A stretch of 32,115 nucleotides of DNA from an uncultured Prevotella sp. Lineage in GTDB: Bacteria; Bacteroidota; Bacteroidia; Bacteroidales; Bacteroidaceae. The notes under the pieces are model-generated. The model saw nothing but the letters and a program-made list of their open reading frames with translations, did no database searches and was not told where the DNA came from. A program made the translations under genes and the position numbers. The stretch spans positions 1 to 32,115 of the forward strand of contig CAJONO010000167.1 in NCBI GenBank assembly GCA_905235905.1, in the 5' to 3' direction. Shown in pieces: positions 28,301 through 32,115 of the stretch (position 1 is its first letter; each line of letters begins with the position of its first letter).

Positions 28301-28688
28301 CGTAGGATATTTCGCGTTCAGGAATGGGCAGACCGTTACCCTGTGCGCGCTTCTTCGACTTCACCACGACTTCCTTCAGCTGTGTGGCCGATTTCATGGT
28401 AATGTTGTAGGTCGTGCGGTTGATGGCGTGGGTCTCGGTCTTCAAGCCTACATAGCTGAAGCGAATCTTGTCCTTCTGGTTGCGGATTTTCATCGTGAAG
28501 TTACCGTTCAGGTCGGTAACAGCCGACTCGATGATACGGCCTGTAGCGTCGATTTCGCACACCGTAGCACCCATCAGCGGGCCCATGTCGTCGCTCAGCG
28601 TACCGTGGACCGACGTAATTGTCTGTGCGCTGACTGTCGTCGTGGCAATCAGTGCCAGTGTCATAATGATGGCTTTTAGTATTTTCAT
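25305..28688 (-). CDS. SusC/RagA-type TonB-dependent outer-membrane transporter (first pair)
   Basis: This 1127-residue protein has a signal peptide (MKILKAIIMTLALIATTTVSAQ) and a carboxypeptidase-regulatory-like domain (HGTLSDDMGPLMGATVCEID, about 28-100). Then come a TonB-box-like KEVVVKSKKR stretch and a canonical SusC plug (VDEALQGRIAGLDIV, STMRLRGAGSLS, NPLIVVDG, INVLKDAAATAVYGSQGGNG). The 22-strand-type barrel ends in YTLGVTVDF. The calcium-loop-like EDINHDGQINALDITYLGSS motif is present. Compared with the other SusC in this operon, the plug motifs are much closer to the family consensus. It follows the large FAS1 lipoprotein by 18 bp and precedes its SusD by 44 bp. The ligand is unknown. 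Confidence 0.97.
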   Translation of the reverse strand: MKILKAIIMTLALIATTTVSAQTITSVHGTLSDDMGPLMGATVCEIDATGRIIESAVTDLNGNFTMKIRNQKDKIRFSYVGLKTETHAINRTTYNITMKSATQLKEVVVKSKKRAQGNGLPIPEREISYASQSISMKEFEGLGITTVDEALQGRIAGLDIVAGGDLGKGSTMRLRGAGSLSTLTDSNPLIVVDGNIREVNLDNFDMAGANDEKFAELLNINPEDIATINVLKDAAATAVYGSQGGNGVIELTTKRGARGKPKVTYSLKLTGTYQPKGYDLLSGDDYTMMLKEAYFNPRQDDNASNQNRIPEINYLDETGGFSEWRQYRDNTDWRDAVTQWGLRQNHYVTISGGGEKASFRIGGGFDHETGTMIEQKLNRFSTRVALDYNVSQRIRVQTNFALTYTKNKMNSDDLLAIALKKMPNMSIYEKDPVTGENTSTYYNMIQSGPYIGSSVFEHDQRTYVNPVASAHLAKNERRTYDMSPELVINYQLLGLDEDHWQLNWRGSVYMNIFNQYDDSFYPQELKTINWEDKVNTSYTGSSKSVSFNTKQTLTLIPAFVNKDHSAMVMGRFELTSGSSSSQSTSGYGLPSTNGTITSPSAGGLIDTPASGYNQWRSMYYTFSAHYAYKGRYIADATVRMDGTTKFGPGNRWGYFPSVSLKWIMSDEPWMQFLKPVLSTFAIRPSWGRVGNQPNQNYLYTSKYGSASRYIDMAAMRPLNIRLTDLKWQKVSSYNLGLDIHFFDERLNLTVEAYNSTTTDMLMSNYRIPSNAGYMTVPYHNSGKMRNTGWEFHINTNRLVKAGKFVMDLNCNFGNNRNEILEMDEYILNNLNSTYGYANAETLQRVQLHNPFGAIYGFRYQGVYQYNYNTFKNAVAGMSKEEVIEYYRNFRAEGKTAPVATNADGDVIVDANNVPLRMRYDYRIDGTGHDGSYPGFNGGDAIYEDINHDGQINALDITYLGSSLPKLTGGFGFSFTYGDWRLSTQFTYRVGNKIINMARLRAEAMTGNDNQSQAVNYRWRKEGDVTSIPRAMFGSSSNYNTLISDRFVEDGTYLRMSYAQLNYTVKKKYLTWIGLNRISFYASINNPFVLTKYSGVDPDISAGGYSPAIDNAQTPRSRSYTLGVTVDF

Positions 28689-28706
28689 ACGTTTGTTCCT
28701 CCTCTG

Positions 28707-31469
28707 TTACTTTTTAAGTGCGCTAAGTGCTTCTTTCACGACATTTCGCCAAGGCTGCATGTCTTCAAACATAAGCGGACTGTCGATTTGGTGTACGACG
28801 ACACCGCTGGCCATGAACTGGCGGGCAGCATTGTCCTTGCCCTCGAACCAGTATTCGCGGCAGATGATGTTGTAGAGTTCGGGATTGGTGGTGACCACAT
28901 TGTGGGTTCTGCCAGTGGCATCCTTGACGGTCATGCTCTGTGCGTCGTAGGTCACGTTCAGCGGATAGAAACGTCCCGTTTCCAGGTTGCGCTTCATGCT
29001 CTCATAGTTGCCGTCGGTGTCTAACTCGGGAGCCATGCCGATGGCCACGGAGTGGTCTTGCACGTGGTAGCGAATGAAGCTGACGACGATGTCCTTCAGC
29101 ACCTCCTTGACCTTTGACTGCACGTTTTCGCGGCTGGTGTTGCCTACCAGGTCTTCACTATACCAGTTCTCGGCCTGACAGATACTGTCGACGACGGCAT
29201 CGCCATCGCCCTTCTCTAACTCGTCAATAGTGGGCAGCAGGTTGTCTTCCTGCAGCTTGGCGATTGAAGCGTTGGTGGGAATATAGACGGTGTAGTTATA
29301 GTTGTCGAAGAGGGTCAGGTTCTTGTTCATGATGGCATAGTTGCCCGCATTATACTTGTTGCTCAGTTTCTCTTTGAGCAGGTCGGCGGCATAGTCGCAC
29401 TCCAACAAGTTTCTGAAGGCGTTAAACTCTGAATGGTTTCTCACCGTCATATAGAGTGACTTCTGCGAGCCCATTGGCACCTGGCTCTCCAACTGGTACG
29501 ACGTACCGTTGGCCTTCGGGTACGACTCGACCGAGGTGATGCCTCTCTTGTTGTGCTCCAACTGCCATCCGCCGAGGAACACGAGCGAGTCCTGGGCATT
29601 CTTCTCGGCGTAGATCATGCTACCGCCCTTGGTCTTGAAGAAATGATAGCCCTCGGCCACGTAGTCCTCGACGGTCTTGGTCTTGTCGGGGATGACGATG
29701 ATGAGCTGGTCCATCAGACCGTCGAACATGGTCTCAATCACTTTCTGGGCTACGTTCACCTGCTTGCGCTCGCCCTTTGTCAGGTTGCCGTCGGCATCGA
29801 CGGTGCAGGCAAAGCGCTGGGCCTGTACGCGCTGGGAGAGCGACTTGGTCATGTCGTAATAGAACTCGATAATGTCGGGCGACTCCACGGCCAGGCTGTC
29901 AGAGCCGTCCTGCGCCTTGAGGGTGGCCGTCTTGCCATACGAACCTGGGTCGAGGTAGGTGAGCAGGGCATTGTTGGTGGGCAGCAGCATGGCATACTTC
30001 GAGTCCATGGATAGCAGGTAGGGCAGGAAGTTGCGCTGGTCGATGGCCCAGTAGATGACGTTCATGGTCGAGGCGTGGGCCAGTGCGGGGTAGGCCACCG
30101 ACGAATACTCGGCCGGTGTGAACACCTTGTTGGTCAGGTAGACCACGCCGTTACAGCCCATGTAGCTGGCCACCACGTCGTTGGGGGTGATGCCCAGGGT
30201 TTCCTTGGCGTCGTTGAGCACACTGCCGAACTTCGAGGGCACGGCCTCTGAGAAGGTGCTCAGCATGTTGACGTTGAGCAGCTTCACGAGCGTGTTGTCG
30301 GGAATGGAGTCCCACTCCTTATACTCGTCGTGCAGGTCTCTTCCCTCGCCGTTCCACCATGCCTGGAGGGCCGAGTCGGTAGGAACGATCATCACGCCGG
30401 CATCGTAGTGCAGGTCGTTGTTGTTGGCCGAGTTGGCATCGATATACTGGTTCCAGCCCGGATCGAAGGAGAGCAGTGCCGAGACGGGATCGCCGTTGGG
30501 GGCCTTGCTGTTCTCGCCAATCGTACCGTTGTTGTCGATGGAGCGCTTGCTGTAGTAGCGCAGCACGTAGACCGAGTCTTCGTTATTATAGATACGGTTG
30601 TACTCGCGTGTGCCTGCGGCCGTATAATAAGGTGCCGAATAGCGGTCGAGCAGGTGGCTCCACATGGTCATCCTCGGATTCGTGCGTATGATTTCGGCCA
30701 TGTTGGGGCTCGACTCTATGACGCCGCTCACCTTCTGTATGTAGCCGTTCTTGCAGGTGATGTCGCGCTCTACGACCTTCTTGCCGTTGACCCATGCCTC
30801 GGCGGCACTCGTGGCCACGTGGTTGGTCAGGATGGCGAGGTCGCCGTCGGTAATCCTGTTGTAGTTCATGTAGGCGGGCAGGAAGTGAATCATCGGGGCT
30901 GCCGTGGCATCCTTGAAGATGGGGATCGACTTCTTGCGATTGCGGAAATCGGCCCATGCCTTGGTGTTGGGCATCTCGTCCCACGACATCACATAGACGG
31001 AGTCGTAGATGCTCGTGGCAGTCTCGCGGCGCATGGTGCGGCCCTCCTCGGGAGTGGCGGCGTCGCCCTGTGCCTTTCCGTTCGACATCAGCTCAATGAG
31101 GTAGGCATTGTTGATCATCGAATTGTTCAGCAACAGGCGCTTCTGCGCGTCGGTCAGGTCTTCGTAGCGGCTCACGCCCCATGAGTTGTTCTTGAACCAT
31201 TCCTCATAGGCATTGTCGTCAGCCGCAAACAACGTTTTTGAACCGGTGTGGCCCAGCACTTCCTTCTGGCCCAGGTCGTCAATGAGACGAAGGGTGTAGG
31301 TGTAGATGCCATCGTCCTGAAGCCGCTCATAGATAGAGTTTCCCAACCACGAAGGCTGGCCGGTGAGAACGTCGTCCTTACACGACTGCATCACCGATGC
31401 CCCTATCAGCAGTCCGCAGACGGCCTTTGCCATCCTTTGTCCGTGCTTTACGATAGTTTTACGTTTCAT
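28707..31469 (-). CDS. Large multi-FAS1-domain lipoprotein, 920 residues, first gene of the operon
   Basis: The signal peptide ends VMQSC, with mature start CKDDVLTGQPSWLG. At least four FAS1 hallmark segments are visible: TLFAADDNAYEEWF (near 79), MIVPTDSALQAWW (near 359), MLLPTNNALLTYLD (near 493) and TVYIPTNASIAKL (near 726). Spacing suggests four or more FAS1 domains, some divergent, with no other recognised module and no catalytic signature. The C-terminal FAS1 strand is conserved (ASGVVVHQIDSPLMF, near 895). Domains of this type bind proteins or glycans in other systems. As first gene of a co-directional set it has the leader region to itself and is probably abundant. Its end lies 18 bp from the SusC start. 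I infer a surface-exposed elongated ligand-binding or adhesive protein. Confidence 0.85.
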   Translation of the reverse strand: MKRKTIVKHGQRMAKAVCGLLIGASVMQSCKDDVLTGQPSWLGNSIYERLQDDGIYTYTLRLIDDLGQKEVLGHTGSKTLFAADDNAYEEWFKNNSWGVSRYEDLTDAQKRLLLNNSMINNAYLIELMSNGKAQGDAATPEEGRTMRRETATSIYDSVYVMSWDEMPNTKAWADFRNRKKSIPIFKDATAAPMIHFLPAYMNYNRITDGDLAILTNHVATSAAEAWVNGKKVVERDITCKNGYIQKVSGVIESSPNMAEIIRTNPRMTMWSHLLDRYSAPYYTAAGTREYNRIYNNEDSVYVLRYYSKRSIDNNGTIGENSKAPNGDPVSALLSFDPGWNQYIDANSANNNDLHYDAGVMIVPTDSALQAWWNGEGRDLHDEYKEWDSIPDNTLVKLLNVNMLSTFSEAVPSKFGSVLNDAKETLGITPNDVVASYMGCNGVVYLTNKVFTPAEYSSVAYPALAHASTMNVIYWAIDQRNFLPYLLSMDSKYAMLLPTNNALLTYLDPGSYGKTATLKAQDGSDSLAVESPDIIEFYYDMTKSLSQRVQAQRFACTVDADGNLTKGERKQVNVAQKVIETMFDGLMDQLIIVIPDKTKTVEDYVAEGYHFFKTKGGSMIYAEKNAQDSLVFLGGWQLEHNKRGITSVESYPKANGTSYQLESQVPMGSQKSLYMTVRNHSEFNAFRNLLECDYAADLLKEKLSNKYNAGNYAIMNKNLTLFDNYNYTVYIPTNASIAKLQEDNLLPTIDELEKGDGDAVVDSICQAENWYSEDLVGNTSRENVQSKVKEVLKDIVVSFIRYHVQDHSVAIGMAPELDTDGNYESMKRNLETGRFYPLNVTYDAQSMTVKDATGRTHNVVTTNPELYNIICREYWFEGKDNAARQFMASGVVVHQIDSPLMFEDMQPWRNVVKEALSALKK

Positions 31470-31514
31470 AGTTTTGTTAGTTATTGTTAATATTATAAAG
31501 TCAATAAGACACCT

Positions 31515-31628
31515 TTATAGACAGACAAGAAGTCCGCCTACACTTGGCCTTTCCTCAAAAGAGAATGGTCGCATTTCGGGTTTGAACCATTGCTTGTTTT
31601 TGAATATTCTGTAGCCGTCGGCAGTCAC
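31515..31628 (-). CDS. Possible 37-codon ORF in the operon leader
   Basis: From GTG 31628 the minus strand reads VTADGYRIFKNKQWFKPEMR and continues to SFEERPSVGGLLVCL before TAA at 31515-31517. The frame is open back to a TAA near 31650. It is too short for the ORF track. The sequence has protein-like composition, lies between the candidate promoter (31658) and the first FAS1 gene, and would be transcribed as part of the 5' leader. It could be a leader peptide, a relic of an older gene, or chance. I do not recognise it. Confidence 0.35.
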   Translation of the reverse strand: MTADGYRIFKNKQWFKPEMRPFSFEERPSVGGLLVCL

Positions 31629-31657
31629 GTCAGGATGCCTTCGGGATTAATCGGTTG

Positions 31658-31665
31658 CAAATTTA
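31658..31665 (-). promoter_or_regulatory. Candidate -7 promoter element of the SusCD/FAS1 operon
   Basis: The minus strand reads TAAATTTG (TAnnTTTG), followed by CAACC. Transcript start would be near 31651, giving a leader of about 180 nt before ATG 31469. The nearest -33-like TTTG (CAAA at 31696-31699 on +) is about 30 bp away, too far for the consensus, so an activator may be needed. A short dyad (GTTTTTG-C-CAAAAAC, 31819-31833) lies about 160 bp upstream. Confidence 0.4.
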
Positions 31666-31877
31666 CTCAAAAAATTAATAAGTCGTATCATTTTTCAAAG
31701 TTTTTTTTTGAAAAAAAGTAAAATAGTGCTGTAAGAGGGAATATTTGTTGCCATAAAAACTTCAAGAAAAAGGGTATAATCGGACATGCTCATTGAAAAC
31801 ATTTCGGTATTTTCGGAGGTTTTTGCCAAAAACATTTGCGTAAGTCAAATAATTCAAGTTTCTGTATTTTTTTTTTC

Positions 31878-32012
31878 GACCACGGATTTTACAGATTTTA
31901 CGGTTTTTTTGACCACGGATTTTACAGATTTTACGGATTTTTTTGACCACGGATTTTACAGATTTTACGGATTTTTTTGACTACGGATTTTACAGATTTT
32001 ACGGATTTGGAA
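31878..32012. repeat. Four tandem 33/34-bp copies of GACCACGGATTTTACAG
   Basis: Units start at 31878, 31911, 31945 and 31979 (steps 33, 34, 34). Each reads GACCACGGATTTTACAGATT then TTACGG and a T-run; the fourth has GACTACGG. The apparent ORFs here translate as repeated TDFTDFTDF or RKICKIRG and are artefacts of the repeat. Similar ACGGATTT repeats are common between genes in Bacteroidetes (from memory). Confidence 0.85.
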
Positions 32013-32088
32013 TTCTCTTTATTTATTATTTCACAGATCTTTTATTGGATTACAGCAGCTAAGGCCGCGATGATGAAACCGCATGGAA

Positions 32089-32115
32089 TCCGTTATATCC
32101 GTGAAATCCGTGGTC
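32089..32115. repeat. Inverted partner of the 34-bp tandem repeat
   Basis: The window ends TCCGTTATATCCGTGAAATC then CGTGGTC, whose reverse complement begins GACCACGGATTTCACGGAT. This matches the tandem unit at 31878-32012 with about four mismatches in 27 bases. Together they form an inverted repeat around a 76-bp segment with no recognisable gene; the copy may continue beyond the window. Confidence 0.7.

Noticed and set aside
31762-31980. ORFs translating as RKICKIRG and TDFTDFTDF
   Set aside because: They are translations of the 33/34-bp tandem DNA repeat; no start signal or non-repeat domain is present.

Overview
The window looks like a chromosomal segment of a gut or oral Bacteroidetes, most likely Prevotella/Segatella. 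The evidence is paired SusC/SusD genes, lipoproteins with acidic residues after the lipidated cysteine, a type IX-style C-terminal tail on a secreted glycosidase, TAnnTTTG promoter motifs, and the short A/T-rich and GC-rich dispersed repeats usual in that group. This is inferred from the sequence; no database search was run.

Layout. (1) 1-6947, + strand: a tight operon of three secreted glycoside hydrolases, namely a GH2 (5' end outside the window), a GH30 with lectin-like flanks, and a large LacZ-type GH2. The GH30 resembles endo-beta-1,6-galactanases, so beta-1,6-linked galactan (type II arabinogalactan) is the best guess for the substrate. (2) 6948-7235: a small structured element and a strongly phased AATT array. 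(3) 7236-9923, - strand: dxr then rseP, two housekeeping genes. (4) 10020-11757: a low-GC island with one intact DUF1016/YhcG-type nuclease gene between relics: a frameshifted XRE regulator, a 47-codon fragment, and a second, collapsed DUF1016 copy. It looks like a decayed defence or mobile locus. (5) 11758-13868: a secreted esterase (-), a zinc-ribbon Nudix hydrolase (+) and rnhB (-). (6) 13869-14122: a second AATT array and a perfect 12-bp-stem terminator. (7) 14123-31469, - strand: seven co-directional genes with gaps of 18-49 bp, in transcription order FAS1 lipoprotein, SusC, SusD, FAS1 lipoprotein, FAS1 lipoprotein, SusC, SusD. (8) 31470-32115: leader and promoter region with a possible 37-codon ORF, then a 33/34-bp tandem repeat and its inverted partner.

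The most interesting system is the seven-gene operon. It carries two complete SusC/SusD import pairs and three large fasciclin-domain lipoproteins, but no carbohydrate-active enzyme, protease or regulator, so its ligand cannot be deduced from the window. The most interesting non-coding signal is the AATT array. AATT occurs every 11 bp for 8 consecutive positions at each of two loci about 6.8 kb apart. The third theme is repeat DNA inside genes: both GH2 genes carry in-frame copies of a GC-rich palindromic repeat in opposite orientations, and the LacZ-type gene carries two further simple-repeat tracts.
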